A stretch of 64,000 bases of DNA. Source: Argyresthia goedartella. Lineage: Eukaryota; Arthropoda; Insecta; Lepidoptera; Argyresthiidae. The notes under the pieces were generated by a model. It saw only the letters and a program-made list of their open reading frames with translations. It was not told the DNA's origin and ran no database searches. This document shows positions 39,301 to 44,639 of the stretch, piece after piece. The DNA is taken from contig OX463815.1 of the NCBI GenBank assembly GCA_949825045.1, forward strand, positions 35,517,356 to 35,581,355, read 5' to 3'. Each line of letters starts with the position of its first letter. Position 1 is the first letter of the stretch. The position numbers were made by a program, and so were the translations under genes.

Positions 39301-40996
39301 GTATAGTCACGATAAGAGCGGTTTTCCAGGCGCTCGGGAAAAATCCTTCCTTTAATGATCGATTATATAGAATAGTCAGAGGCCGGTGTAGCGCTTGGCG
39401 GCTACGAGAGATAAACGAAGGAGGTAGGTTGTCACTCCCTGAACCTTTGTTGCAATCAAGTTGTTTAAGAGCTTCTAGGACTTGATTGTCAGTGAGCGTG
39501 ATTGAGTGAACATCGAAAGTGACACCAGACTGTGATGGTGGTAACTCTATGTTAGGATATTCATCGGCCGGCGGGATAAAAACACTCTGGAAGAAGCTAT
39601 TGAAGGCCTCGCAAATACTCCCTCCCTCGGTGTACTTTTTTTCTCCGTGAGTGATAAACTTTGGGTAAGAGTAGCCTGAACGTTTAGATTTTATGTATGA
39701 CCAGAAATGTTTTGGCGATTCTTTAATTTTTAGTTCCATTTGTCGTATGTAGTCAACGAAACATTCCGAGTGTATCTTATGCTGCCTCTTTCTAAGTAGG
39801 GAAAACTCAGCGTAGTCAAGAGGGTTCCGGAACCGCTTCCAGCGAGCGTGTACTTTAAGCTTTTCGCGGGAGATCTTGATCAGAGGTCGACTGTACCATA
39901 TTGGATAGGTATTGCGTTTGTGTTTTAGAACTTTAGGGACGTATTGGTTTATGCTACTCCGCAGGTGTTCGTAGAAAACTTTGACGGCTTCGTCTACCGT
40001 GTTCCCGCTTAGTGCTGACTCCCAGTCTACCAGATCAAGAGCTTCAAGTATGCCGTCGTAATCAGCTCTGTTGAATTGAAGTTTAAGGAATGGTCTAGCT
40101 TTCAGTGGTTTAACGGTAATATCGGTAGCGTCTATGCTAAATACAGGGTGGAAAGTATCCGGTTTAGATAGTGGATATTCTACTTCCGCCAAATCCACCG
40201 GAAAGCTTGAAAAGGCTAGATCCAACACGTTATTGCTAGTGTTTTTAAGATAATTGAATTGTGTAAGACCTAACAGACCAAACTCATCTAGTAGATCTGT
40301 AGCTAAGTTCTGTATTTCCACCGGTCCTTTGTTTTTGTACTAGGGGGCCGTTGCTACAATGTACATTTCTGTTGCCGCAACAGCAACAAATAATGAACTA
40401 TACGGATTTTTTTAAATTAAAGGGGGTCCCCATACAAGCGACTATATTGTTTAAATCCCTGCCCCTGCGAAGAGCCTCATAACGTCATGATTCAATATCA
40501 GCATAAATTTCCCTACTCTTAATAACTTTCAGATGACTCCGTCGGTTTCGTATCTATCGGTTTTGCAATCTTGAAGTTGCGGGTTCGAATCCCAGAGAAC
40601 ACATATTTTTTTTTTTATTGTTTAGGATTTAGTGTTTTTTTTCTTCTACGATCGTACGGAACCCTTCGTGTGCGAGTCGGACTCGCACCTGACTGTTTTT
40701 TATATTTAAACGCAAATAATCCCTCACCAATCACCAGCCACCAACCAGCTAATCGGCCAGCATTCCCCCAGGCGATCCTCCAAGCCCTGAAAGCGGCCAC
40801 CATCGGCCGCACCTCGATCTGCATAGCGCACCGGCTGGCCACCGTCGCGGACGCAGACGAGATCCTGGTGCTGGAGCACGGAGCCATCAGCGAGAGAGGG
40901 ACCCATGCGGACCTGCTCAGCCACCCGAAGAGTCTGTACGCGAGGCTCTGGGAGAAGCAGAACAAGGACGCGCCGATGCCCAAGTACACTAACTAG
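9219..40996 (+). CDS. ABCB7: Mitochondrial ABC transporter ABCB7/Atm1 family (15 exons)
   Basis: A half-size ABC exporter of the mitochondrial inner membrane. The family exports a glutathione-linked sulfur or iron-sulfur intermediate needed for cytosolic Fe-S proteins. Exons: 9219-9374, 9480-9585, 10890-11023, 11434-11641, 12859-13025, 15913-16042, 17777-17925, 20018-20192, 21258-21349, 21964-22029, 23600-23763, 24489-24618, 27427-27555, 30427-30573, 40772-40996. They sum to 2178 nt, or 725 residues plus stop, close to the usual size of the family. Residues 1-100 look like a basic mitochondrial presequence; six membrane segments lie within about 141-440. The nucleotide-binding domain has Walker A GGSGSGKST (511-519), Q-loop Gln 559, signature LSGGEKQR (615-622), Walker B IIIFDEA (D639, E640), D-loop SSLD (643-646) and H-loop His 671. 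Every junction has GT..AG borders and compatible phase. ABCB6 is less likely because it has extra N-terminal helices. Confidence 0.95.
9480..9585 (+). CDS. ABCB7: ABCB7 exon 2
   Basis: Encodes the poorly conserved region [20 protein letters not shown] onward. Acceptor TTGATTTCAG, donor GGTAGG, leaving one base of a split Gly codon. Confidence 0.85.
10377..10536. mobile_element. MITE in intron 2
   Basis: Inverted termini: GGTTATCATAGAAAGATATC at the left and its near reverse complement ending GTGATAACC at the right, with similarity running out to TAAGT/ACTTA. About 160 bp, no ORF. The rest of intron 2 (9586..10889) shows nothing else. Confidence 0.7.
10890..11023 (+). CDS. ABCB7: ABCB7 exon 3
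   Basis: Encodes [20 protein letters not shown] through [12 protein letters not shown], ending just before the first membrane helix. The W-P-K end is typical of the family. Donor GTAAGA. Confidence 0.9.
11434..11641 (+). CDS. ABCB7: ABCB7 exon 4 (membrane helices 1 and 2)
   Basis: Encodes [20 protein letters not shown] (helix 1), the loop [16 protein letters not shown], and the start of helix 2 ([12 protein letters not shown]). It ends after the first base of a Tyr codon, with donor GTGAGT. Confidence 0.93.
11901..12858 (+). repeat. 72-bp tandem array that repeats the exon 5 splice acceptor
   Basis: Thirteen or so units fill the end of intron 4. Each unit runs through ACATACTAGAGTATTTAAAG, then CCATTATCCCACTCATTCCAG, then ACGGTATCGCCCGCGCCAC. 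The last 19 nt are the first bases of exon 5 and the preceding CCAG is its acceptor. Acceptor AG dinucleotides lie at 11911-11912, 12028, 12100, 12172, 12244, 12316, 12388, 12497, 12569, 12641, 12713 and 12785; the genuine one is at 12857-12858. Spacing is 72 nt except around a truncated unit near 11975 and an AT-rich insert near 12420. Units differ by a few substitutions (CGCCCGCG, CACCCGTG and similar). Confidence 0.95.
12859..13025 (+). CDS. ABCB7: ABCB7 exon 5
   Basis: Encodes [40 protein letters not shown] and [16 protein letters not shown], a highly conserved cytoplasmic-loop region. It differs from the upstream array units after CGCGCCAC, where exon sequence continues CGCCGCCGG while units continue GTTGCAAC. 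Donor GTACAA, phase 0. Confidence 0.95.
13228..13340 (+). mobile_element. SINE family II fragment (3' body)
   Basis: Carries the family body: GATGTTTATATGTGTGTGAC, TTCTGGTTC, then TCCTAGTGTGGGGCCAGA and CAATG. The same body follows tRNA-like heads at 15425 and 16636. The head is missing here. Confidence 0.7.
13745..13905 (+). mobile_element. tRNA-like SINE head fragment
   Basis: GGTTCGAATCCCGGCTGGGG at about 13855..13878 is a good B box, and GATGGTCTAGCCCCC upstream may be a displaced A box. A stretch of unrelated sequence separates them, so this is a SINE relic and not a tRNA gene. Confidence 0.5.
13919..15320. repeat. 49-bp minisatellite, about 26 units, in intron 5
   Basis: The unit is ATGCCAATCAGAACATGATT, ATTTGACACTGCTGTCTTTT, ATTGTCTGA. 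Units vary by CACTGC versus CAGTGC, ATTTGACA versus ATGTGACA, and a shorter form where ATTATT joins GTGTCTTTT (near 14363, 14798 and 15085). The first, diverged unit (13940..14000) continues GCGACTTTTTCTT, resembling a dispersed sequence at 59900..59965 and suggesting the source. Non-coding. Confidence 0.95.
15425..15605 (+). mobile_element. SINE family II copy
   Basis: Starts with a degenerate tRNA-like head (GCGGTGCGGTTGTGGCTC, B-box-like GGGTGCGATGCCCGGCTGGG), followed by the family body ending GGGGCCAGAAGCAATGTATG. The remainder of intron 5 (15606..15912) holds a further weak copy of the body near 15700..15750. Confidence 0.75.
15913..16042 (+). CDS. ABCB7: ABCB7 exon 6 (membrane helix 3)
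   Basis: Encodes [40 protein letters not shown] and AFT plus one base. TIDRG and the helix are family hallmarks. Acceptor CTTCCACAG, donor GTAAGA. Confidence 0.95.
16080..16240 (-). mobile_element. SINE family II copy, reverse
   Basis: The reverse complement shows the body (CTGGCCCCACACTAGGATAC on the + strand) and then a tRNA-like head, seen on the + strand as TGGATTTGAACCCGGAACC (inverted B box). Confidence 0.7.
16250..16455 (+). mobile_element. LINE A 3' UTR copy, + orientation
   Basis: Reverse complement of the LINE A 3' UTR found at 660..866 and 62515..62740: shared landmarks are GGGGTTTATCTAGCTCAACA, ATTAATATTGCAATATTTGT, GAGATCTAAAAATCAATCTG and CCCACAGTGGTCCA. Only the 3' tail is present. 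Confidence 0.8.
16636..16912 (+). mobile_element. SINE family II copy with internal duplication
   Basis: The head with B box GGGTTCGATACCCAGCCG is followed by a partial body (CAGGTCTTGGATGTAAATGT), then a second B-box-like block (TTTCGAATCCCAGTTGGGG), then the full body ending GTGTGGGGCCAGAAGCAATG. It appears to be one SINE inserted in, or template-switched with, another. Confidence 0.75.
17010..17120 (-). mobile_element. LINE 3' tail (family T), reverse
   Basis: Contains the family T hairpin block on the opposite strand (AGGCGAGCTTATCTCTAATA, then GAGATCTCTTCCAGC), preceded by TTTCTTTATTGATC, an inverted AATAAAG-type end. Other copies lie at 23085, 24885, 30839 and 34305. Positions 17121..17587 hold nothing else recognisable. 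Confidence 0.65.
17591..17745. mobile_element. 155-bp Harbinger-like MITE, copy 1 (intron 6)
   Basis: Termini CCGCCTTATTCATAAA and TTTATGAATAAGGCGG, flanked on both sides by TAA (17588..17590, 17746..17748). A three-base TAA/TTA duplication is the PIF/Harbinger habit. The right end lies 31 bp before exon 7, so the insertion sits in the branch-point region of the intron. An equal-length copy is at 19618..19772. Confidence 0.85.
17777..17925 (+). CDS. ABCB7: ABCB7 exon 7 (membrane helix 4)
   Basis: Encodes [20 protein letters not shown], then [20 protein letters not shown] and [10 protein letters not shown]. The WRTRFR, AGN-AIDSL-NYETVK block is strongly conserved in ABCB7. Donor GTACGA, phase 0. 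Confidence 0.95.
18160..18320. repeat. Dispersed repeat (copy 2 of 227..387)
   Basis: Shares AAGAAATGAGTTTTTAC, ACATTATGCTGATCGTAACG and AAGAGGGTTTATGAT with the first copy. The central hairpin is degraded. Confidence 0.7.
18321..19147. other. Intron 7 sequence, nothing recognised
   Basis: No coding signature. The 94-residue minus-strand ORF near 18606..18322 has no motif I recognise and is treated as chance. Confidence 0.5.
19148..19243. mobile_element. Small MITE (96 bp)
   Basis: Inverted termini ATGAGGGTTTTC and GAAAACCCTCAT, with further complementarity around GACTTTGTACT and AGTAT. The GC-rich centre is CCTACGAGGCGCCGCCTGG. No clear target duplication. Confidence 0.65.
19618..19772. 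mobile_element. 155-bp Harbinger-like MITE, copy 2 (intron 7)
   Basis: Same length and termini as 17591..17745 and again flanked by TAA (19615..19617, 19773..19775). It differs by only about a dozen substitutions, indicating recent spread of the family. Confidence 0.85.
20018..20192 (+). CDS. ABCB7: ABCB7 exon 8 (loop and membrane helix 5)
   Basis: Encodes [40 protein letters not shown] and [25 protein letters not shown] and LNFGQ-AIFS are family hallmarks. The donor is GTGACA, with a 54-bp palindrome beginning at intron position +4. Confidence 0.95.
20196..20249. repeat. Perfect 54-bp palindrome at the exon 8 donor
   Basis: The 27 bases from ACAAATACATAATAATACAG are followed with no spacer by their exact reverse complement. 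It begins three bases after the intron 8 GT. Its arm also appears as direct copies in the downstream 36-bp repeats. Confidence 0.95.
20250..20640. repeat. 36-bp tandem repeats in intron 8
   Basis: Units of the type TTAAGGGATAACATACATAA followed by TAATACAGCCATTACA occur once at about 20268..20303 and as four to five tandem copies from 20468. About 165 bp of unrelated sequence lies between the two groups. Confidence 0.85.
21105..21235 (-). mobile_element. RTE LINE 3' fragment
   Basis: CCACTGCTGGGTATAAGCCT followed by CACTCCGGTCCTG matches the minus-strand C-terminal coding and tail region of the RTE element at 35085..35160. It is short and decayed. Positions 20641..21104 show nothing else. 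Confidence 0.55.
21258..21349 (+). CDS. ABCB7: ABCB7 exon 9 (membrane helix 6)
   Basis: Encodes [20 protein letters not shown] and [27 protein letters not shown] and P-FLG-VYRE are nearly invariant in ABCB7. Phase 0 at the donor GTAAAG. Confidence 0.95.
21540..21655 (+). mobile_element. tRNA-like SINE head fragment
   Basis: GCTGGCTCAGTGCGG resembles an A box, and GATATCCGGGTTCAGGCCG a damaged B box. It ends in a TTATTATTCATTATTATTA tract. The rest of intron 9 (21656..21963) shows nothing. Confidence 0.45.
21964..22029 (+). CDS. ABCB7: ABCB7 exon 10
   Basis: A 66-nt exon encoding [22 protein letters not shown], the linker between the membrane and nucleotide-binding domains. Both borders are phase 0, so skipping it would keep the frame. 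Confidence 0.93.
22685..22775 (+). mobile_element. tRNA-like SINE head
   Basis: GGATGGCTGAGCGGA matches an A box and GTGGTTCGATCCCC a B box, spaced as in a leucine or serine-type tRNA. No acceptor stem can be closed, so it is taken as a SINE head. Intron 10 is otherwise featureless from 22030 to 22684. Confidence 0.55.
22948..23012 (+). repeat. Dispersed repeat G, 5' fragment
   Basis: AAAAACCGGTCAAGTGC, then CAGACTCGCACACGAAGGG and TTCTGTACC. It is the start of a repeat whose longer copies lie at 33725..34135 and 34567..34905. Confidence 0.7.
23085..23230 (+). mobile_element. LINE 3' tail (family T)
   Basis: Carries TGCTGGAAGAAATCTCTTTT, then GAGAGATAAGCTGGCCTTTG and TACATATGTTTTCC, which forms a short hairpin around the GAGAT/ATCTC block. 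It aligns over about 140 bp with 34305..34450, and with the two halves 30839..30885 and 33135..33180. Confidence 0.75.
23231..23599. other. End of intron 10, nothing recognised
   Basis: No repeat or motif was identified between the LINE tail and exon 11. Confidence 0.5.
23600..23763 (+). CDS. ABCB7: ABCB7 exon 11 (start of ATPase domain, Walker A)
   Basis: Encodes the linker [20 protein letters not shown], the A-loop region [15 protein letters not shown], and [16 protein letters not shown]. The intron splits the last Gly codon of GGSGSGKST. Donor GTAAGT. Confidence 0.95.
23764..24488. other. Intron 11, nothing recognised
   Basis: AT-rich intron without recognisable repeats. Confidence 0.5.
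24489..24618 (+). CDS. ABCB7: ABCB7 exon 12 (end of Walker A to Q-loop)
   Basis: Encodes [40 protein letters not shown] and VPQ. The Q-loop glutamine is the last codon. Donor GTAACG. Confidence 0.95.
24700..24795 (-). mobile_element. SINE fragment, reverse
   Basis: GCTGGGATTCGAACCCGCG is an inverted B box, preceded by CACTAGCATACCCAGTGTCG, a decayed version of the SINE body. Confidence 0.55.
24865..25140 (-). mobile_element. LINE 3' end (family T), reverse
   Basis: Begins with ATTCTTTATTGCACAGAACA (inverted TGCAATAAAG end) after a doubled ATTCACAATTCACAATTC, followed by the family T block AAAGGCGAGCTTATCTC and CAGAGATTTCTTACAGC. Only the 3' UTR is recognisable. Confidence 0.65.
25268..26320. 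repeat. 70-bp satellite, 15 units, in intron 12
   Basis: The unit runs CTTATCTACGTATGAACGTA, ATATGATATGAAATCTCGCT, TGGGAGACAGAGCCACTCCA, CAGAGATCTT. Units appear identical except one position (GAGACAG or GAGGCAG). In order the variant reads A G A A G A A G A G G G G G A. The near-identity implies very recent expansion or conversion. Confidence 0.97.
26321..27130. other. Intron 12 sequence, nothing recognised
   Basis: No ORF or repeat of note between the satellite and the SINE. Confidence 0.5.
27139..27400 (+). mobile_element. tRNA-derived SINE (family I), near full length
   Basis: The head has A box TGGCCGAGTCGG and B box GGGTTCGAGTCCCGG. The body contains AACATCCGTTCTC-type sequence (reverse copies are clearer), GTACCCAAGATACAG, TTTGGGGCTAGATCAATG, and a (TTA)n tail. 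Three reverse copies lie at 33183, 44384 and 54328. RNA polymerase III transcription from the internal boxes is expected. It ends about 30 bp before exon 13. Confidence 0.9.
27427..27555 (+). CDS. ABCB7: ABCB7 exon 13
   Basis: Encodes [40 protein letters not shown] and WPK, the helical subdomain after the Q-loop. Phase 0 at both ends. Donor GTACGT. Confidence 0.95.
27556..28703. other. Intron 13 proximal part, nothing recognised
   Basis: A moderately GC-rich stretch (27560..27930), then AT-rich sequence. Short ORFs have no recognisable motif. Confidence 0.45.
28704..30331. mobile_element. Foldback element B1 with long terminal inverted repeats
   Basis: The left end starts GTCGCAGTTAGTCGCTTAAA and the right end closes with its near reverse complement ...CCAACTGCGAC. 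Arms of at least 80 bp include CTAACTCTCTAGACCGTTAA and its complement; similarity then continues weakly for about 50 bp. The interior holds a mariner (28846..29557), about 430 bp of unassigned AT-rich sequence, and the conserved core at about 30000..30165 (TTCAACCTAACACGAAGGAT, CCCCCTTTACCCTTCACCTA). A shorter relative without the mariner is at 55854..56335. It ends 95 bp before exon 14. Confidence 0.9.
28846..29557 (+). mobile_element. Internally deleted mariner inside foldback B1
   Basis: TIRs begin CACAGTCAGGTCATAAGTTC and (right end, reversed) CATAGTCAGGTCATAAGTTC, flanked by TA at 28844 and 29558. The ORF starts [20 protein letters not shown] and covers the two helix-turn-helix regions of a mariner transposase (second part [17 protein letters not shown] after a frameshift near 29160). 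It then jumps to the last residues [20 protein letters not shown] at about 29370. The DDE/D catalytic core is deleted, so it cannot be autonomous. Confidence 0.85.
30427..30573 (+). CDS. ABCB7: ABCB7 exon 14 (ABC signature and Walker B)
   Basis: Encodes [40 protein letters not shown] and SSLDSLTEH, carrying the signature, Walker B and D-loop. Acceptor CACCCAG, donor GTGAGT. It is GC-rich compared with the surrounding introns. Confidence 0.97.
30886..33134 (-). mobile_element. Tc1/mariner-superfamily (DDE_3) transposon, 2.25 kb
   Basis: TA duplications at 30884..30885 and 33135..33136. The inverted ends begin CAGATGTAGTGAATAAT on both sides and stay similar for about 45 bp (TTCCTT..CTCGGAA). 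The single gene inside is a broken transposase on the minus strand. Non-coding parts are 30920..31400 and 32815..33090. Confidence 0.88.
31404..32813 (-). pseudogene. DDE_3-type transposase, two frameshifts
   Basis: Three minus-strand pieces. 32813..32418: N-terminal helix-turn-helix ([19 protein letters not shown]). 32400..31858: [20 protein letters not shown] with the first Asp, and [17 protein letters not shown] with the second. 31874..31404: [20 protein letters not shown] with the final Glu, ending in an acidic tail ([15 protein letters not shown]). The DDE triad is preserved. The first shift is explained by a 20-bp tandem duplication at 32437..32476; the second is an extra base near 31870. 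I associate this with the IS630/Tc1/mariner superfamily and do not name the clade. Confidence 0.85.
33183..33440 (-). mobile_element. tRNA-derived SINE (family I), reverse
   Basis: The (AAT)n tail lies at the left and the inverted B box GGGACTCGAACCCGGGACC and A box (CCGACTCGGCCA) at the right. Full length, close to the copies at 27139, 44384 and 54328. Confidence 0.9.
33725..34135 (+). repeat. Dispersed repeat G, full-length copy
   Basis: Starts AAACCGTTCAAGTGCGAGTC and ends with CCCTTCGGGTACGGAACCCT. The interior has a GACAGACCGACGGACAGACG tract. No ORF. The family recurs at 22948, 34567, 37625 and, reversed, at 40330..40705. Confidence 0.75.
34305..34450 (+). mobile_element. LINE 3' tail (family T)
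   Basis: TAGCTGGAAGAAATCTCTTT, then TAGAGATAAGCTCGCTTTTC and CATATGCAACCTTTTAAATT. Uninterrupted copy used above as an empty-site reference. Confidence 0.75.
34567..34905 (+). repeat. Dispersed repeat G, partial copy
   Basis: Starts at ATCGATCAAGTGCGAGTCGG and reaches GAAGGGTGCCAAACGGGGC and the CTGTCCGTCTGTCTCTCTGT tract. Not coding. Confidence 0.7.
35060..37340 (-). mobile_element. RTE-type LINE, 5'-truncated
   Basis: The ORF on the minus strand includes an AP-endonuclease C-terminus (about 37330..37170: [12 protein letters not shown] and [14 protein letters not shown]), decayed linker, then RT from 36721: [68 protein letters not shown], the catalytic box [16 protein letters not shown], and [15 protein letters not shown]. 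One in-frame TAA near 35336 precedes the last part ([27 protein letters not shown]) from about 35310 to 35065. The 3' tail is a run of CATCATCATCATCAT seen on the + strand at 35062. The combination is typical of RTE (BovB-like) elements. Confidence 0.9.
37700..40330 (-). mobile_element. Jockey/CR1-like LINE, 5'-truncated
   Basis: Minus-strand ORF2. It opens at 40321 in the linker after the endonuclease, passes [56 protein letters not shown], a TGA at 39218, then [54 protein letters not shown] and the catalytic box [13 protein letters not shown] frameshift near 38385 puts the C-terminal domain in another frame ([20 protein letters not shown]), which continues toward 37990. An inverted AATAAATAAAAATAAAAATA tail lies near 37715. 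Apart from one stop and one shift the RT is well kept. Confidence 0.9.
40330..40705 (-). repeat. Dispersed repeat G, reverse, with a tRNA-like insert
   Basis: GGAACCCTTCGTGTGCGAGT and CGGACTCGCACCTGACTG at 40658..40697 are the reversed start of repeat G. The body extends to about 40330. Inside, 40548..40605 carries a B box (GCGGGTTCGAATCCCAG). This block ends just before exon 15. Confidence 0.6.
40772..40996 (+). CDS. ABCB7: ABCB7 exon 15 (H-loop and C-terminus)
   Basis: Encodes [60 protein letters not shown] and [14 protein letters not shown], ending at TAG. His 671 is the H-loop. A longer Lys/Glu- and Cys-rich tail present in some animal homologues is absent. Confidence 0.95.
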   Translation, partial: AILQALKAATIGRTSICIAHRLATVADADEILVLEHGAISERGTHADLLSHPKSLYARLWEKQNKDAPMPKYTN

Positions 40997-41733
40997 TCGG
41001 TTGTATGGAAACTGTCAAATAATTGAAAATTCGTGACACCTGTCAAAAAATGTGATAAATGCCGAAAATCATGACACGTGTTAAAATGTTATAAAATGGC
41101 AAAAATTCGTGACACCTGTCAAAAAAAAGGTTAGCGTATACAAGTCGTGACATCTGTCAAAATTCACGATATTGATGATCATAATAATAATAATAATAGT
41201 GATTCTGTCCGGAAATGTATAAGCGTATCGGCCAAGTAAGGCATCCCTTGGACACTAATAACGATGTCTCTTCTCTTTTGTTTATAGTGGTAAAAGGTGA
41301 AGAGATCATCGCAGGGGGTGCCTTATTAAAACTGAAGTATGGCGGTTTGATGACGTCACTATCATCCCTTCAATATACGGGACTGCAAGTGTTTGAATGT
41401 ACATATTCACATTACTACGTCACTTGATAGTAATTTTATGAATTATTTGAAATCGGTTCCAATCGCTGCTATTTATTACGTAAACAAATGTCATGTCTGA
41501 ATCGATTTATGTACAAAAAAAAACGATGCAAGTTCTTATCACTCTTCTGAAAAGCAATTTTATGACCTTTTATGTCCTGCCAACTTTAGTTTAATTTGTT
41601 ACTGTGACCATAACTACGTTAATCCTATTCATTTAGCCAAAGTTGGTGTAATCTGTATCGAGGCTGATGATTTGCACTGTTATGTACAAGTATTTACAAA
41701 ACTGTTTCTACCTCCGTCGAAATTGTTAATAAA
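40997..41733 (+). terminator. ABCB7 3' UTR with poly(A) signal and short repeats
   Basis: A canonical AATAAA lies at 41728..41733. The first 160 bp contain four degenerate copies of TTCGTGACACCTGTCAAAAA (about 41028, 41068, 41106 and 41146). The end of the transcript is inferred only from the signal. Confidence 0.5.
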
Positions 41734-42334
41734 ATAACGTAATAGTATCCAATTGATTGACGATAAGCTTTTTCTCACCACGGCTGAAGTGAGCGAGCGT
41801 CTGTTTTGACACGTGGCTTACTAGCGATATGTGAGATTTGTATGGAGTGGAAACATTCTTCTGCTCAAAGAACGCAATTTAAGATCATCAAAAATGTAAG
41901 TGTGTATGGCATTTTGTAATTTATCGATTGTGTGCACCTTTTCAAAACTGCCATGTGATAATTTGTTCTGTAAAATGTAAATATATAAAAACTGTTAGTT
42001 TTAAAATTATAAGTACATATACATACACTCGCGGACTGAATTCGTCTTGTTGTGTTTGGATAATTTTGTCCGCAAGTGTATTTAGGAAATGAAAATGTTA
42101 CTGTACAGATCTTTTGAATAAGAATATTATTTTGATAATATGGCTCTTATTTATGATACCTGATTTATCTTTGTGAATGCCTATTTATTTAAATTTTGGA
42201 ATTCTGCAGGTGCTTTTCGTGCATTCGATACCTATACGGATATCGACACTAATATCGCGTGATTTTGTATGGGAATCACCAGATATCCGCCATTTTATCG
42301 ATTGTTCATATTGTGCATGAATAGGCCCCGAGTA
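41734..42334. other. Intergenic, nothing recognised
   Basis: AT-rich, no ORF. It includes short ATCGATA-type inverted matches near 42225..42300 that may be a small MITE relic. Confidence 0.4.
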
Positions 42335-44380
42335 TAATAATAATATCAACTCATATACAAACACGTAAACACCAACCAGTTACTAGCTGAACAACAAAAA
42401 GGATGCCGCAAATTCAGTCAGGGATGCAAGGAGCAACTTATCATCGATGCGGTCGCATCTAAACAAGCTCTTCGCAAAAAAAGAAACATTAACACTATGT
42501 TTATTGACTATAAGAAGGCCTTTGACTTTGTACCGCACACATGGCTTATCTACGTATTACAACACTATAAAGTTCACCCCACTATCATCTCATATCTATC
42601 AACAACCATGCAGACCTGGAACACTATTCTTAAGTTATACAATGATAACAATACAATACAGACTGACAAAATCATCATTCGCAGAGGAATCTTCCAGGGC
42701 GATTCACTGAGTCCCCTCTGGTTTTGCCTGGCACTCAATCCACTATCAAATCTACTCAATAACACAAAAAAAGGATTCCAAATAAAGTTTGATGTGTCAT
42801 CACACCACACATTGTCACATTTACTATATATGGACGATATAAAACTTTATGGAAGTAACTTAACAGAAATACATAAACTTGCAGATCTAACACAACAGTT
42901 TTCTAATGACATACAGATGGAGTTCGGTATTCCGAACTATAAGTGTAACGATAAGTGCAAAATACAATCAGTTCATAGAGGAAAAGTTGAGAGCAATACA
43001 TACATATTAGAGAACGGAGATCAAATAGATCCAGTGGATAACGAGATAGGATATAAATACTTAGGTTACTATCAAACGCAACAGATACATCAAAGGGAGA
43101 CAAAAAAAACAATCATACAGAAGTTTAGGAAACGGATACATAGCATACTTAAAACACAGTTGAACGCTCGAAATACCGTCAAAGCATTAAACACATACGC
43201 CATCCCAATCCTCACATATTCATTCGGTATAATCAACTGGTCCCAATCAGACTTAATAAAACACCAACGCACCATCAACACACTTATGACTAAATACAGA
43301 AAACACCATCCACGCTCTTGCATACAAAGACTCACACTACCTAAAATTGAAGGAGGAAGGGGAATAATAGACTTAAAAAATTTACACAACAAACAAATCA
43401 CCACACTAAGAAGGTTCTTTCACGCTAAATCATCGCACTCAACCCTGCACAATGCCGTCGCTCAGTCCGACTTTAAACATACTCCACTTAACCTACAAGA
43501 CCATCAAGCTCAGATAAATGAAACTATCATCAAACCGCAACAGAAAATCGACATCTGGACACGAAAATCCCTCCACGGCAGACACCGCTTAGACTTAGCC
43601 AACCCTAACGTCGACAAAACTGCGTCGAACGCGTGGCTTAAGAAAGGCGAGCTGTTCCCGGAAACGGAGGTATTTATGTTAGCCATACAGGACCAGGTTA
43701 TAGATACTCGTAACTACAGAAAACATATCATACACGACCGCACAATGGCAAGCGACATGTGCAGACAGTGCCAAAATAGTTCAGAAACAATACAGCATAT
43801 CACAGGAGCCTGCAGATCACTCGCACAATCAGATTATAAACATCGCCACGACCAAGTTGCAGCCATCATACACCAACACCTCGCATTCAGATACAAATTG
43901 ATTGCAAATAAAACAGTCTACTATAAATACACCTCAAACAGTTTTAGAATCAACAGACTTTAAACTCTACTGGGACAGAACTATGATTACAGACAAAACT
44001 ATTCATTTCAACAGGCCTGACATAACTCTCCACGATAAACAAAACAAAACAGTATTTCTCATAGATATAGCCATACCAAATACACACAACCTTACCACAA
44101 CGTTTACAGAAAAAAACACAAAATACACAGACCTTGCCATTGAAATTAGAACACAATGGCACAGGAGTCATCCCATACACATTACACACTAGTCTCAAAA
44201 CATTAAATATACCCAGATCCACACACATACTTCTTCAAAAAGCAACAATACTAAATACATGTAGAATTGTACGGAAATTCATGGGCAAGGACCGTGATCT
44301 TTAGTAGATAAGCACTTGGCGTAAGCCCGTGTATCAGAACCTCTTTATTACAAGAGTGAAATGAAAATTTCATAAAAATA
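42335..44380 (+). mobile_element. R4/Dong-like LINE with restriction-like endonuclease, 5'-truncated
   Basis: Open frame from about 42344 (LLAEQQKGCRKFSQGCKEQL) through FIDYKKAFDFVPHTWLIYVL, RRGIFQGDSLSPLWFCLAL, the catalytic box LLYMDDIKLYG and YKYLGYYQTQQIHQRETKK to the CCHC knuckle MCRQCQNSSETIQHITGAC. A frameshift near 43930 moves the endonuclease to the frame of 43902..44192, where RPDITLHDKQ and FLIDIAIPNTHN match the PD..D nuclease core. The end LLQKATILNTCRIVRKFMGK (about 44235..44290) is the characteristic C-terminus. An (AAT)n tract ends the element. The RT and zinc knuckle are otherwise uninterrupted, so the copy is young. Confidence 0.9.
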
Positions 44381-44383
44381 TAA

Positions 44384-44636
44384 TAATAATAATAATAATA
44401 TACCTTGGACACAATTTACACACATTGATCTATCCCCAAACTAGGATTCCCTGTATCTTGGGTACTAGACAACGATACACATTCTTATATAGATAAATAT
44501 TTTACTTAAATACACAACCATGACTAGGCTACAAACATCCGTTCAGATCAAACAAATATTTGCCCCCACCGGGACTATAACCCGGGACCTTGGCTTCGTA
44601 GGCAGGGTCACTGCTGACTCGGCCATTCGGCTTGTC
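44384..44636 (-). mobile_element. tRNA-derived SINE (family I), reverse
   Basis: Same order as the copy at 33183: AAT tail, body with ATTGATCTATCCCCAAACTA, and inverted boxes (B box damaged to GGGACTATAACCCGGGACC). Its tail abuts the (AAT)n end of the R4 element. Confidence 0.88.
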
Positions 44637-44639
44637 AAA

